Both the position numbers and the translations under genes were made by a program. From the NCBI GenBank assembly GCA_030748805.1, contig JASMLG010000126.1:62001-126000 (forward strand): DNA of 64,000 nt. Reading direction: 5' to 3'. This DNA is from Phycisphaerales bacterium. Its GTDB lineage: Bacteria; Planctomycetota; Phycisphaerae; Phycisphaerales; SM1A02. The notes under the pieces were generated by a model, which did no database searches, was not told the origin of the DNA, and worked only from the letters and a program-made list of their open reading frames with translations. Within the stretch, counting starts at the first letter, position 1, and every line of letters starts with the position of its first letter. Shown here piece after piece: positions 1 to 9,225 of this stretch.

Positions 1-288
1 GAGCCGCTTGCTGGGGTAGAAGCGTCTGATCTCACAATTGATAAATTGCTTCAAAGAGTTGACGATTGCTCCAAGAATGTTAGGGGACTAGAAATTAAGG
101 AAGTCGTTTTGGGTTTGAATCCAAATTTGGAAGGTGATAGCACTTCTTTATACCTTGCATCCGAATTAAATTTAAGAATGGTTGCAGTTACGCGATTAGC
201 GCGTGGATTGCCTAGTGGCTCTCAAATTGAATTTGCAAATACTCAAGTACTCTCAGATGCAATTGCCAGCAGGCAAAGCATGAGATAG
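1..288 (+). CDS. recR: Recombination mediator RecR, 5'-truncated
   Basis: The reading frame is open from the first base, so the gene enters from outside the window and only the C-terminal 95 residues are seen. They carry the end of the RecR Toprim domain: EVVLGLNPNLEGD, then YLASEL, then VTRLARGLPSG, which is highly typical of RecR. RecR works with RecO (and RecF) to load RecA on gapped single-stranded DNA. The N-terminal zinc finger and helix-hairpin-helix are upstream and cannot be checked. rpoN follows after 11 bases, so the two are probably co-transcribed. Identity is certain from the motif; completeness is unknown. Confidence 0.93.
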   Translation, partial: EPLAGVEASDLTIDKLLQRVDDCSKNVRGLEIKEVVLGLNPNLEGDSTSLYLASELNLRMVAVTRLARGLPSGSQIEFANTQVLSDAIASRQSMR

Positions 289-299
289 GAATTAAACTG

Positions 300-1721
300 A
301 TGCACTTTGAATTGGGACAACATGTATCTACTAGACAGCAGCAGTTACTTGCTCCAAAAATTATTCAAACGATGGAGATTATGCAGTTACCTCTTCCTGC
401 ATTGGAAGAGAAACTAATTCAAGAATTGGAGTCAAACATTTGTTTGGAATTAGTAGAGCCCGAACAATCCGAGAATGATTCGGTAACGGACAGCAATGAG
501 GATATTGATGATGGGTTTGAAGACCCAGATTTTGCAGATATGCCACCACGCAAGGCAGCTTCCGTAGACGGTAGGGATCCAAAACTCGATGCGTTGGCTA
601 ATATTCGCGCAAAGCAGGAGAGTTTGTCGGAACAACTTATACATCAATGGAATTTTGCTGAGGTTGATGAGGAGACATTACATTTAGGCAGAAGTTTAAT
701 TGGACTTATAGATTCAGATGGTCTATTAACTATGCCTGAAAGAGAAATGCTTAAAAGTGTTTCGAAAGAATGTGGAGTAGAAGTAAGTGAAGATAAACTC
801 CATAAAACAATTGCCGCCCTGCAGAATTGGCTTGAGCCACCGGGGATTGCGGCTCGGTCAGTAAAGGAATCTCTATTGATTCAGGTCTCAGAATTAATGT
901 TGATTGACTCAGAGATGTGGTCAAACGTTCAAAAACTAATTGAACAAAATTTTGATAATTTAATTGAAAATAAGTTACCGCTAATTTCCTCGTCCAGTGG
1001 CATGTCAATTGAGGAAGTAAAGATAGCGATAGAAAAAATGCATGAGTTGTCATTGAGTCCTGGACGTCTTCTAGCAACAGATCGAGTTTTGCCCGTTATT
1101 CCAGATGCAATTATTGAATTTGATGACAATCAAGATTCTTATTTTGTTTCAGTCAGCGACGGAAATTTACCACCACTTCGAATTTCAGCTGAGTACGAGT
1201 TGATGCTAAAAGACAAGAAGCAGGAAGAAAATGCTAAACAGTTCATAAAAAGAAATATTAATTCTGCAAGATGGATTATCGATGCTATAGGACAGCGAAG
1301 AAGGACTTTAGGTAATATTGTTCAAATAGTTGTTGACAAACAAAGGGACTTTTTAGATAAAGGGGACGCATACTTGCATCCTCTGCCAATGGTCGAAGTT
1401 GCGAATATACTTGGAATACACGTGGCAACAGTAAGCAGGGCAGTAGCAGATAAGTGGATACAAACTCCCAGAGGTATTTTTTCGTTGCGCAGATTTTTCT
1501 CTGGTGGTACAACAAGTGATAAGAGTGGGGACATGAGCTGGGAAGCCGTCAAGCATCGATTGCAGGAAATTGTTGATAATGAAGACAAGAGTGCTCCATA
1601 TAGCGATGAATTATTAGCTCAGAAATTGCGAGAACAGGGAATAGAAATAGCAAGGCGAACAGTAGTGAAATATAGGCAGCAACTAGATATCCCAGCAGCT
1701 AGGATTAGAAAAAAATACTAA
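300..1721 (+). CDS. rpoN: RNA polymerase sigma-54 factor RpoN
   Basis: A 473-residue protein with the sigma-54 layout: an N-terminal activator-interacting region rich in Gln and Leu (GQHVSTRQQQLLAPKIIQ, residues 4-21), an acidic linker (about 50-85), a core-binding domain, a helix-turn-helix (about 360-395) and the RpoN box near the C-terminus (ARRTVVKYRQQLDIP). Length matches the family. It recruits core polymerase to -24/-12 promoters and needs AAA+ activators, none of which is encoded in this window. The ATG lies directly after recR with a weak GATAGGA upstream. It converges with frr across 43 bases with no strong terminator. Confidence 0.96.
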   Translation: MHFELGQHVSTRQQQLLAPKIIQTMEIMQLPLPALEEKLIQELESNICLELVEPEQSENDSVTDSNEDIDDGFEDPDFADMPPRKAASVDGRDPKLDALANIRAKQESLSEQLIHQWNFAEVDEETLHLGRSLIGLIDSDGLLTMPEREMLKSVSKECGVEVSEDKLHKTIAALQNWLEPPGIAARSVKESLLIQVSELMLIDSEMWSNVQKLIEQNFDNLIENKLPLISSSSGMSIEEVKIAIEKMHELSLSPGRLLATDRVLPVIPDAIIEFDDNQDSYFVSVSDGNLPPLRISAEYELMLKDKKQEENAKQFIKRNINSARWIIDAIGQRRRTLGNIVQIVVDKQRDFLDKGDAYLHPLPMVEVANILGIHVATVSRAVADKWIQTPRGIFSLRRFFSGGTTSDKSGDMSWEAVKHRLQEIVDNEDKSAPYSDELLAQKLREQGIEIARRTVVKYRQQLDIPAARIRKKY

Positions 1722-1764
1722 TATCCAAGCGGTTCTAAATCAAGATTTTGTGATTAACTTGAAG

Positions 1765-2331
1765 TTAGAGTGTTTGTATTTCTTTTGACTTTTCTTCGCA
1801 CATTTCATCAATGGTTGAGATGTGTTTCTTAGTGTATGCCTCTATGTCGTCTTTCCCCTGTTTGCCGTTATCTTCTGAAAAAGCATTGCTTTTATCTTTT
1901 ACCAAACTGTCTATATGCTTTATTGCATCGCGTCTTTCGTTTCTAATTGCAACTCTGTTTTCTTCTGCCATTTTTTTGACTTGGCCTACAAGTTGTTGCC
2001 GCCGTTCAGCGGAAGGTGCTGGAATATTGATGCGAATCATGTCGCCTTCAGATTGAGGGTTAAGACCCATATCGCCTGACTCTAATGCTTTAATAATATC
2101 ATTCTTGGTGGACGGATCGTATGGCTTCACCACTAATTGAGTTGCTTCGCTAACTGAAATTGCAGCAATGTCTTTTAAATCAGTTTGGCTGCCGTAGTAC
2201 TCAACCTTTACGTACTCAATTAAAGCAGTAGTAGCGCGACCGGTTCGTACTCCATGTAGTTCTCTTGAGAAGTATTCAACCGTTTTGTCCATTTTTAACC
2301 GGCAACCTTTGGTCAGGTCTTTTATGCTCAT
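1765..2331 (-). CDS. frr: Ribosome recycling factor
   Basis: About 188 residues, the normal length for RRF, with MDKTVEYFSRELHGVRTGRA near the start and the conserved C-terminal coiled domain (VKKMAEENRVAIRNERRDAI). RRF with EF-G splits post-termination ribosomes. The reading frame extends 16 codons further upstream into pyrH, but the ATG at 2331 is chosen because AGAAGGA lies about eight bases before it and the family normally begins at this point. It lies 19 bases downstream of pyrH, the usual pyrH-frr order; rpsB and tsf, the usual upstream partners, are not here. Confidence 0.96.
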   Translation of the reverse strand: MSIKDLTKGCRLKMDKTVEYFSRELHGVRTGRATTALIEYVKVEYYGSQTDLKDIAAISVSEATQLVVKPYDPSTKNDIIKALESGDMGLNPQSEGDMIRINIPAPSAERRQQLVGQVKKMAEENRVAIRNERRDAIKHIDSLVKDKSNAFSEDNGKQGKDDIEAYTKKHISTIDEMCEEKSKEIQTL

Positions 2332-2350
2332 TTCAAGTGTCCTTCTGTAA

Positions 2351-3106
2351 TTAAATTGAGTTTGTGACAGGGCTATCAATTGCGTTTGTAACTAAGGTAC
2401 CTATATGTTCCCCCGCAACAACTTTGCGAATGTTACCTTCTGTTTTAAAGTTGAAGACAACAATTGGTAACTCGTGTTCCATGCACATTGATAATGCGGT
2501 GAGATCCATTACGCCAAGTTGTTTGTTTATCGCATCAGAAAATGTAAGACGATCAAATCTGGTTGCATTCTCGTCCTTCATTGGATCGCTGTTATAAACT
2601 CCATCAACTTTTGTTGCTTTCAGCAAAATGTCAGCACCTAATTCGATTGCTCTTAAAGAGGCGCAGGTGTCTGTTGTGAAGAAAGGGTTTCCTGTTCCGG
2701 CTGCGAGAATCAAAACTCTCCCTTTTTCAAAATGCCTAAGTGCTCTTGCTCGTATAAATGGTTCGGCAACCGACTCCACATCTAAAGCAGACATCACTCT
2801 TGCAGGTTGTCCTTGTTGTTCGACTGCTTCCTTAAGAGCAAGTGCATTAATTACAGTTCCAAGCATTCCCATATAGTCAGCCGTCGCTTGTGCTATTCCA
2901 ACTCTTGCAGCCAATTCCGCTCCTCTAATCATGTTCCCACCGCCAACTACGATTGCTAATTCGGTTCCTAAACTTGCTGCATCTGAAATTTGACGAGCAA
3001 TAGTGTTAAGCTCATCAGGGTCAATTCCTAGAATCCCAGGGGTTGAGAATCCCTCGCCACTAATTTTTAGGATCGCTCTCTTGTAATATGGTGTTAGATT
3101 TGTCAT
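2351..3106 (-). CDS. pyrH: UMP kinase
   Basis: A 251-residue amino acid kinase family protein that phosphorylates UMP to UDP in pyrimidine nucleotide synthesis. Visible motifs are YKRAILKISGEGF at the N-terminus, VVGGGNMIRG in the nucleotide-binding region, AGTGNPFFTTDT, and LKATKVDGVYNSDP. The frame could start eight codons upstream at 3130, but ATG 3106 is preceded by TAGGAAAAC at proper spacing and gives the standard length. It is followed by frr, probably in one transcript, and is divergent from the VWA operon that begins at 3210. Confidence 0.96.
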   Translation of the reverse strand: MTNLTPYYKRAILKISGEGFSTPGILGIDPDELNTIARQISDAASLGTELAIVVGGGNMIRGAELAARVGIAQATADYMGMLGTVINALALKEAVEQQGQPARVMSALDVESVAEPFIRARALRHFEKGRVLILAAGTGNPFFTTDTCASLRAIELGADILLKATKVDGVYNSDPMKDENATRFDRLTFSDAINKQLGVMDLTALSMCMEHELPIVVFNFKTEGNIRKVVAGEHIGTLVTNAIDSPVTNSI

Positions 3107-3209
3107 TGGAAGTTTTCCTATTTTCAGCATTTGACCCCATAAATGGGGGTTCGGTCAAGGGCGATATACGTATCATGGTACTTAATCAGTGTATTTTAAG
3201 CAGAGAACT

Positions 3210-4214
3210 ATGGATCAACTTAGAAAAACAGATGCAAATAAAGATTTTACTGATGGTTCTAATCCAAGAAAACCACTAATTGCTGCAGTAACTCAGTTCA
3301 AAGCAGAAGAAAAAAAAAGGTGGAAACGGCGCTATCTTTCCCTAATTTTTGTGGGATTACTTATTTCGGTACTAATACACTTAAATATAGCTTTTATCCT
3401 GCAAATTTCATCTTCTGATGGTGGTAGAAAAGATCCATCTGGTGCAATTACAACAATTGAATTTGCAATTCTTGAGGAAGAAACATTTACTGATTTGCCC
3501 GAAGGCGATAATGAATTGGTTCAAGATTCAGAACATTCACAGGCAAATGCAGATATATTGGATTCAACATCTGCTGCACTTGAACCATCTGAAACAAGAT
3601 CATCAATTCAACAAAACGCATCCACGATGACTCCATCCCTTGCTGGAGGGGGTTCAGCAGGAATGGGATCAGGTATTGGTGGTTCTGGAGGGGCAGGTGC
3701 TTCTTTTTTTGGAATTGCCTCTGCGGGCTCACGTTTCTGTTATATCGTTGACGTTTCTGGATCAATGGCAGGTGCCCGACTTTCTGCAGCTCTGGCGGAG
3801 TTGACTGATTCCATAAAAAAATTACCCGACTTTTCTCGATTTTACGTATTATTTTTTAGTTCAGGATACCAAGAACCAGCATCTCAACATGGTTGGAATA
3901 CAGCACGTTCTTCAACTGTTAGAAATATTGTGCGTGAGATACAAAATGTTCGTTCAGGTGGATCTACAGAACCATCATCTGCTTTTGAGAAGGCATTCGA
4001 ATTAGAACCTCCACCAGATGTAATTTTTCTACTAACAGATGGGCAATTGACAGGTTTTAATATTGATAACTTACTTTCTTTGATTCCAAAGCGAACACGT
4101 GTTACTATAAATACAATCGCTTTTGGAACTGATGCAAAGCAACCAATATTGAGAGAAATAGCTAACGAAACTGGAGGGCAGTTTAAGTTTGTCAAGTTGG
4201 GTGGGAAGCCATGA
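3210..4214 (+). CDS. Membrane-anchored von Willebrand factor A (VWA) protein
   Basis: 334 residues: a basic cytoplasmic N-terminus, one membrane helix (about 41-65), a Ser/Thr/acidic linker, a glycine-rich stretch (about 145-165) and a C-terminal VWA domain (about 176-330). The metal-ion (MIDAS) motif is DVSGSM at 181-186, and LLTDGQ supplies the later Asp. Sequence of the type 'FFGxxxxGxRFxYxVDVSGSM' is common in planctomycetes. One N-terminal anchor plus a periplasmic C-terminal domain is also the layout of TonB/TolA, and ExbB/ExbD genes follow, so a role as the driven partner is an inference. A GTG at 3189 is an alternative start. First gene of an eight-gene operon; the next gene overlaps by four bases. 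Confidence 0.88.
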   Translation: MDQLRKTDANKDFTDGSNPRKPLIAAVTQFKAEEKKRWKRRYLSLIFVGLLISVLIHLNIAFILQISSSDGGRKDPSGAITTIEFAILEEETFTDLPEGDNELVQDSEHSQANADILDSTSAALEPSETRSSIQQNASTMTPSLAGGGSAGMGSGIGGSGGAGASFFGIASAGSRFCYIVDVSGSMAGARLSAALAELTDSIKKLPDFSRFYVLFFSSGYQEPASQHGWNTARSSTVRNIVREIQNVRSGGSTEPSSAFEKAFELEPPPDVIFLLTDGQLTGFNIDNLLSLIPKRTRVTINTIAFGTDAKQPILREIANETGGQFKFVKLGGKP

Positions 4215-5239
4215 ATGGATTACGTTTCAATTTAGTACTCGCTTCATTGTTCTTAATTACTAATGTAAATGCAGATACGGTGTTTCTTCGTGGTGGCGAG
4301 AATCCTGTAACAGGAACAATCCTTAGCGGTGGTTGGAACGGGCTTATGGTTAAACCAGATGGTTCTTCCAGTCCTACAGTTCTCCAATGGAGCAGAATCT
4401 CAGAAATAGAATCGGAAACTAATAAACAGAATTTTGAGTTATTTTTAGATCAAGGTGAACAATTGTGGAGAGCTCAAGAAAGATTATTAAGGGGTGACAT
4501 TCAACTAGCTGAACCTTTATTTGAGAAACATTTCAAAGAATACGTTGGTTCTGAATGCGCTGACGGTTTCCTCGTTTCAGAAGGTCTTCTTCGCTGTGCT
4601 CTTTCAAGAGGAGATCTTGATAGGGCAGTACAGCCCTGGTTAGAAACCATAAGGCACTATGAACTAGGGACTGAATATCAGTTTGAATTACTCGAACCAA
4701 TCCTTGATGAATCAACGCTGCTTTGCCCACACCTACCTCCTGCATGGCTTGATGAAGAAAGCGTTGTTCGTCTGTGCAGAAGTTACACTTCTAGTCCACA
4801 GAAAAACGCTAAGTCAGTTGCAAGCATAATTGCAGGAGGATCTGAGATTGAGTTAGAGGAAACTCTCAAAGTTTTTGAAGGTGGGCAATTTTTAGTGGCA
4901 ATAATCGGTGCTGCAAAAGGGGATTCGAAATATAGTGAAATGCTACTTTCGAGAGTGGAAGATTATCCTGAATGGAAAAGTGCTTGGGTGCATTACTTTG
5001 TAGGTTTAGGATATCTCTCAAAGTTAGGGCAACAAGAAAGAACTAAAGGAATGCTGCATCTTGCAGAAGTAGCGGCAACATCAACAAGAATAGTACCATG
5101 GCTTGCTGGAGATTCAATGATTCGTTTGTCAGTTGAATTAGAAAAAGAGGGCTTCACTCAAGAATCAAATAGAGTAAGGTTGGAAGCTAAAAGATTATTC
5201 CCAACTCATCCAAAAATACTAGGAGACGAAAATGAATAA
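4211..5239 (+). CDS. Exported hypothetical protein, TPR-like helical
   Basis: 342 residues with a clear signal peptide (hydrophobic 6-17, cleavage near VNA-DT at 22). A short beta-like segment follows (TVFLRGGENPVTGTIL), typical of small envelope domains that begin 'D.v.LrGG....G.I'. The rest is helical with tetratricopeptide-like character (AEPLFEKHFKEY, DLDRAVQPWLETIRHYELG). No enzyme motif was found. Start ATG overlaps the VWA stop by four bases and exbB follows after 12 bases, implying translational coupling. Function is unknown; the context suggests a periplasmic component of the ExbB/ExbD machine. Confidence 0.8.
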   Translation: MNGLRFNLVLASLFLITNVNADTVFLRGGENPVTGTILSGGWNGLMVKPDGSSSPTVLQWSRISEIESETNKQNFELFLDQGEQLWRAQERLLRGDIQLAEPLFEKHFKEYVGSECADGFLVSEGLLRCALSRGDLDRAVQPWLETIRHYELGTEYQFELLEPILDESTLLCPHLPPAWLDEESVVRLCRSYTSSPQKNAKSVASIIAGGSEIELEETLKVFEGGQFLVAIIGAAKGDSKYSEMLLSRVEDYPEWKSAWVHYFVGLGYLSKLGQQERTKGMLHLAEVAATSTRIVPWLAGDSMIRLSVELEKEGFTQESNRVRLEAKRLFPTHPKILGDENE

Positions 5240-5251
5240 GGAATTAACCAA

Positions 5252-5944
5252 ATGATAATTAATGTGTTCAAGTTAATAATTATGCAGACGGATGATATCG
5301 GTGGATCATCTTCATGGCTTGAAACTATAAATAAAGGTGGTCCTGTTGGATACATTATTATTGCTTTAAGTTTAGTTGCAGTTGCTCTTGTTGTTATGCA
5401 CTTTATGCAGATACGCAGAAGTGCGCTTTTGCCTCAAGACCAACTTGTAATGTTAGAGCAACTTTTGTCACAAGGAAAAGTTGAGGATGCTTTGAGTTAT
5501 TCAGTTGACCCGAAAAACGATACTTATTTGACAAGAATTCTAGCAATTGGTCTGTTGAGGTACCAAAGGTCTGCTTTTGGCCCCTTTGAACTGAAGAACG
5601 CCATTGAAGAAGCAGGAGATGACCAGACCTCTCGTTTGTTTAGATCAACCGATGCCCTCGGTCTAATTGGAACAATAGCCCCATTGCTAGGGTTACTTGG
5701 AACAGTTCTTGGAATGGTTGGTGCTTTCGAAACCCTTGGACAAACGGCTTCAAACTCTAACGCTGCACTTGCTGGCAACATTAGTGAAGCATTAGTTACG
5801 ACTCTGCTTGGATTGGTTCTGGCTATTCCATGTCTGACCCTGTTTAGCTTTTTTAGAAATAGAATCGAGGGAATAAGTGCAGAGGCATCATCTGAGATTG
5901 AACGGCTTGTGTTACACCTCGAAGAATACCAAGGTACTACTTAA
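5252..5944 (+). CDS. exbB: MotA/TolQ/ExbB-family proton channel subunit
   Basis: 230 residues with three membrane segments (about 33-53, 136-160, 178-200), as in ExbB/TolQ. The second and third helices hold the family signature (LGLIGTIAPLLGLLGTVLGMVGAF and ISEALVTTLLGLVLAIP). These proteins form a pentamer around an ExbD dimer and convert proton flow into movement of a periplasmic partner. The ATG at 5252 has AAGGA nine bases upstream; an internal ATG at 5282 is less likely. The stop codon overlaps the exbD start by one base. Whether it is ExbB, TolQ or a planctomycete-specific version cannot be settled from sequence alone. Confidence 0.92.
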   Translation: MIINVFKLIIMQTDDIGGSSSWLETINKGGPVGYIIIALSLVAVALVVMHFMQIRRSALLPQDQLVMLEQLLSQGKVEDALSYSVDPKNDTYLTRILAIGLLRYQRSAFGPFELKNAIEEAGDDQTSRLFRSTDALGLIGTIAPLLGLLGTVLGMVGAFETLGQTASNSNAALAGNISEALVTTLLGLVLAIPCLTLFSFFRNRIEGISAEASSEIERLVLHLEEYQGTT

Positions 5945-6366
5945 TGGCATTTAAGCACTCCAGAACTAAGGTTATTGTCCCTGTTGTTGAGATGACTCCA
6001 ATGATTGACATTGTTTTTCTGTTGATTATCTTCTTTATGGTTGCTGCTCAATTTGCGCAACAAGCAAGGGTAGATCTTGAGTTGCCAATGGAGCAAGGCG
6101 AGGAGGTACAAGAGTTAGGAGTGAGTGTATTAACAATCAATTTAAGGTCAAATGGAGAAATACTAGTTGAAAATAATGAAGACGTAGTCAGTATTGTTGA
6201 ACTAAATGCAATGATTCGTAATGTTTTAATGAACAAGGAGAATTCGTGGCAAGACATTTCAATACGTGCTGATAAGAATGCTAGCACAGGTGTACTTAAC
6301 GAAGTTTTAGTTCTGCTGAATAAACATGGATTATCAGCAACAAAAATTGCAACGGAAGAGCCCTAA
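5944..6366 (+). CDS. exbD: ExbD/TolR-family protein 1
   Basis: 140 residues: short cytoplasmic N-terminus, one membrane helix (about 22-42) and a periplasmic domain. The helix begins MTPMIDIVFLLIIFFMV, and Asp22 matches the proton-carrying Asp of ExbD/TolR. The periplasmic part ends with the usual 'ADKNAS...NEVLVLLNKHGL..KIA' fold. The start overlaps the exbB stop and its own stop overlaps the next exbD by one base, so the three channel genes are tightly coupled. Confidence 0.92.
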   Translation: MAFKHSRTKVIVPVVEMTPMIDIVFLLIIFFMVAAQFAQQARVDLELPMEQGEEVQELGVSVLTINLRSNGEILVENNEDVVSIVELNAMIRNVLMNKENSWQDISIRADKNASTGVLNEVLVLLNKHGLSATKIATEEP

Positions 6367-6788
6367 TGCAGTTTGGCAAGCTAAGTAGAAGAAGACGTAT
6401 TAATAAGATGGCATTGAATATGTCCTCAATGATTGACGTCACATTCTTGCTCTTAATATATTTTATAGTAACAACAGTTTTGAATCCTCCTGAGGATCAG
6501 TTGACTCCTGCTTTGAAAGTTGAACAAGGAGTTTCCTCTAATCAGAGTGACCTAGATCCACAGATTGTTACTGTTACAACTATTCGGTCAGTGCCAGTTT
6601 ATAAGATCGGAGAACAGGTACTTCAAGATAGAATACAGTTGGCAGCTCTCCTTGCTAAGTTGCCACATGATCCCGGATTAATCGTAAGGGTTGATGACAC
6701 TATACGAGTTGAATTTGCAATTGCTGCTGTGCAAGAAGCAAGAAACGCTGGTTTCGATAGGGTGACGTATGTTCCTGCGAGTGACTAG
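6366..6788 (+). CDS. exbD: ExbD/TolR-family protein 2
   Basis: 140 residues with the same layout as its neighbour: LNMSSMIDVTFLLLIYFIVTT gives one membrane helix with Asp24 at the proton site, then a periplasmic domain ending AVQEARNAGFDRVTYVP. The two ExbD proteins are clearly different in sequence, so the channel could hold a heterodimer. The gene overlaps the following reading frame by 20 bases. Function as a stator subunit follows from the family; the cargo is unknown. Confidence 0.9.
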   Translation: MQFGKLSRRRRINKMALNMSSMIDVTFLLLIYFIVTTVLNPPEDQLTPALKVEQGVSSNQSDLDPQIVTVTTIRSVPVYKIGEQVLQDRIQLAALLAKLPHDPGLIVRVDDTIRVEFAIAAVQEARNAGFDRVTYVPASD

Positions 6789-9225
6789 TGCGGTCTACAT
6801 TTTGTGCATCGCAGGATTGACGTTAGCTGCTGATCCTGTATCAATGTGGCTACAGAGAATGGGATGCGACAAACTTCTTGCTTCATATCTTGAAGAAAAA
6901 TTAGAAAACGGATCTAATCAAGAAAAAATTAATGCTGCTAAAGATCTTGCAATTCTTTACGCATCAATACTTTCAAATAATGATGATGGTGGTGATACTC
7001 AGACCCTGCAATTAGCTACAACTTTACTTAATCGTATGCCTAAAGCGGGTAATGATGATTTGAGAATTCAATTGCTTAGGGCAACTTACTTGGCAGCTGA
7101 ACAAATTCTTGAGAAATATCGCTTAAGGGTTACAAACAAGAGTCAGGCCGACTTAGCTGTTGAGCAATTGAGAGAAGTTGCTGAAGGGTTTCAGAAACTG
7201 AGAGATAAATTGATTGAAAAGAATAGAAAGTCAAGTAGAGTAAATGATCAACTAGGAAATAACATTGGCTTAACTACTTCACTCCTTGCATGGACTAAGT
7301 ATTACATAGCGTGGCACACAAGGGAGTCGTCAGAAGCGAAAATGGCTGAATCATTATTCGCCGAAATCTTGCTAGGTGAGAAAGCAAGTAAGGCGATGGT
7401 TTCGCTAGACCTAAAAGAGAAAGAGCATGGTGCAAGAGCAATCCTTGGAATTGCATTGTGTAAGGATATTATTAATGGTCCCGCGCCACCAGACGATTGG
7501 TTTGATGAACTTGAAGATATGGCAACTTGGAGTACTGTTCGAACCATGTTGCCCATGTGGAAGTTTTTCCTAGAAATTGACAATAAGAGATGGAAGAATG
7601 TGCTTCGTGATATGGAGTCAGTTGAATGCGTAGATGCTAATTTGATATTGCGGTTAGCGGCAGTTCACTCAATTGAGAATCCCACAGAGCCGTTTGCGCA
7701 AGATGTCTCAGAAAAAGCAATGGCGGCATTTATTTCTTCGGAACAATTAGCAATGATTAGCGAGATAGTCAACCTGTATGGAATTGCCGCTCTTCCAAAA
7801 TCGGGATTTATTGAAAAGTACATTCTGGCTGATATTGCTTATAGAAAAGCAAGGGGGGAAGTATTTGGCAATAACCCTCCAGAAAATATTGAGTTGCAAA
7901 GCAGGTTTCGTGATATTGCAAAGACCTTTTCTTCCGCTCTAGCAGCGAGTGACACAGATCAATTTAATTCTCTTCATGACGATTGTAGTTACATGGAAGG
8001 TCTATCACTTTTTTATGCGTCTGAGTTTGAAAGTGCGGTAAAAGCATTTGAGAAGTCGTCAAACACCAATCAGTCAGAACGTGCAGTTTGGATGGCTATT
8101 GTTTGTCTCGAAAAGATTAAAGTAAAAACCTCAGAAAATATTTTGCAAGAAAAACAATTAATTGAAAAATATTTAACTATGTGGCCACACACAAGACGAT
8201 CTACAGAGTTGTTGCTGCTACAGTCAAATGAAAAAGAGGCAGATCCTCAGTTTGTGGATGATTTGCTGGCAGTTCCATATTCAGACCCAAATTACGAACG
8301 TTCACAACGCGAAGCAGCAAGGCAACTTTATAAGGCATGGAGGATCACAAAGCACTCAGATAAATCTGTAGTGGGAAATAAGTATGTAAGTGTTGCAATT
8401 GTATTAATGAATTCTGACATCGATAATGTAGATGATTTGTCTATCCAAAGAGCCGCTGTAAGAGCGTTGCGGTTACTTGAAATCTCACTACACAGAGATG
8501 TAAAGCGCTTAGTCGCTTCCGAACAGGCCTTTGAAGTACTAAATCGAGTTAGGAAGGGTGGGAGGTTTGACATTAATCAATATTTGCAAGAGCTTACATA
8601 TAGACAAGTTATTTATGATTTGTTGCGAGGGAGTAATCAGGCAGCCATTAGCATTGCAATGGAGATGATATCTCTTCATCCCGATAGTCCATGGAGTACA
8701 AAATCAGCAAAGTCAATCTGGAACACAATGAGTGAAGAAGATTCCAGCCCTAAATTAGTTTATGCAATTGGTGCGCAAGTACTTAGAAATGTTTCAGATG
8801 ATTTAATAGCAAGTGAGCAATATGTCGACCTGTCAAAGGTAACAGCAGAAGCTGGATTTGAGTACAGCCAAGCAGAGGATGATAACGCTGTTGGAGAGGA
8901 TGCCTTAAGGATTGCAAGAATATTAATTAAGGCATATCCAAAGAGTTTGGAACTACTGCAGTTAAATGCAATGATAGAACATTCGTTGGGAGAAAAAGTT
9001 GCTTCACTTAATCATTGGAGAGCAATTGTTACTGGAAGTGTTCAGGGAAGTAGCGATTGGCTTTCCGCAAAATATGAAGTCGTTAAGTTAGTTGCTACTG
9101 ATTCTCCAAAAGAAGCTTTACGAATTATTGAACAACTCCATACTATTTATCCTAATTATGGTGGGGCACCATACGGTCCAATGCTCAAAGAGCTACATGA
9201 TGATTTGAGAGGTCATAATGATTGA
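6769..9225 (+). CDS. Large exported helical-repeat protein
   Basis: 818 residues with a signal peptide (hydrophobic 4-19, cleavage near TLA-ADP at 21). The mature part is helical throughout, with tetratricopeptide-like stretches such as FYASEFESAVKAFEKSSNTN, YPKSLELLQLNAMIEHSLGEKVASLNHW and SPKEALRIIEQLHTIYPN. No catalytic motif was seen. It starts inside the preceding exbD gene and overlaps the next gene by eight bases, so it is part of the same operon. A periplasmic scaffold role next to the ExbBD motor is an inference; it has no recognised name. Confidence 0.8.
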   Translation: MFLRVTSAVYILCIAGLTLAADPVSMWLQRMGCDKLLASYLEEKLENGSNQEKINAAKDLAILYASILSNNDDGGDTQTLQLATTLLNRMPKAGNDDLRIQLLRATYLAAEQILEKYRLRVTNKSQADLAVEQLREVAEGFQKLRDKLIEKNRKSSRVNDQLGNNIGLTTSLLAWTKYYIAWHTRESSEAKMAESLFAEILLGEKASKAMVSLDLKEKEHGARAILGIALCKDIINGPAPPDDWFDELEDMATWSTVRTMLPMWKFFLEIDNKRWKNVLRDMESVECVDANLILRLAAVHSIENPTEPFAQDVSEKAMAAFISSEQLAMISEIVNLYGIAALPKSGFIEKYILADIAYRKARGEVFGNNPPENIELQSRFRDIAKTFSSALAASDTDQFNSLHDDCSYMEGLSLFYASEFESAVKAFEKSSNTNQSERAVWMAIVCLEKIKVKTSENILQEKQLIEKYLTMWPHTRRSTELLLLQSNEKEADPQFVDDLLAVPYSDPNYERSQREAARQLYKAWRITKHSDKSVVGNKYVSVAIVLMNSDIDNVDDLSIQRAAVRALRLLEISLHRDVKRLVASEQAFEVLNRVRKGGRFDINQYLQELTYRQVIYDLLRGSNQAAISIAMEMISLHPDSPWSTKSAKSIWNTMSEEDSSPKLVYAIGAQVLRNVSDDLIASEQYVDLSKVTAEAGFEYSQAEDDNAVGEDALRIARILIKAYPKSLELLQLNAMIEHSLGEKVASLNHWRAIVTGSVQGSSDWLSAKYEVVKLVATDSPKEALRIIEQLHTIYPNYGGAPYGPMLKELHDDLRGHND

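Noticed and set aside
5252..6788. Zorya-type anti-phage system
   Set aside because: ExbB and ExbD-like proteins are present but there is no ZorC, ZorD helicase or nuclease, and the neighbours are envelope proteins.
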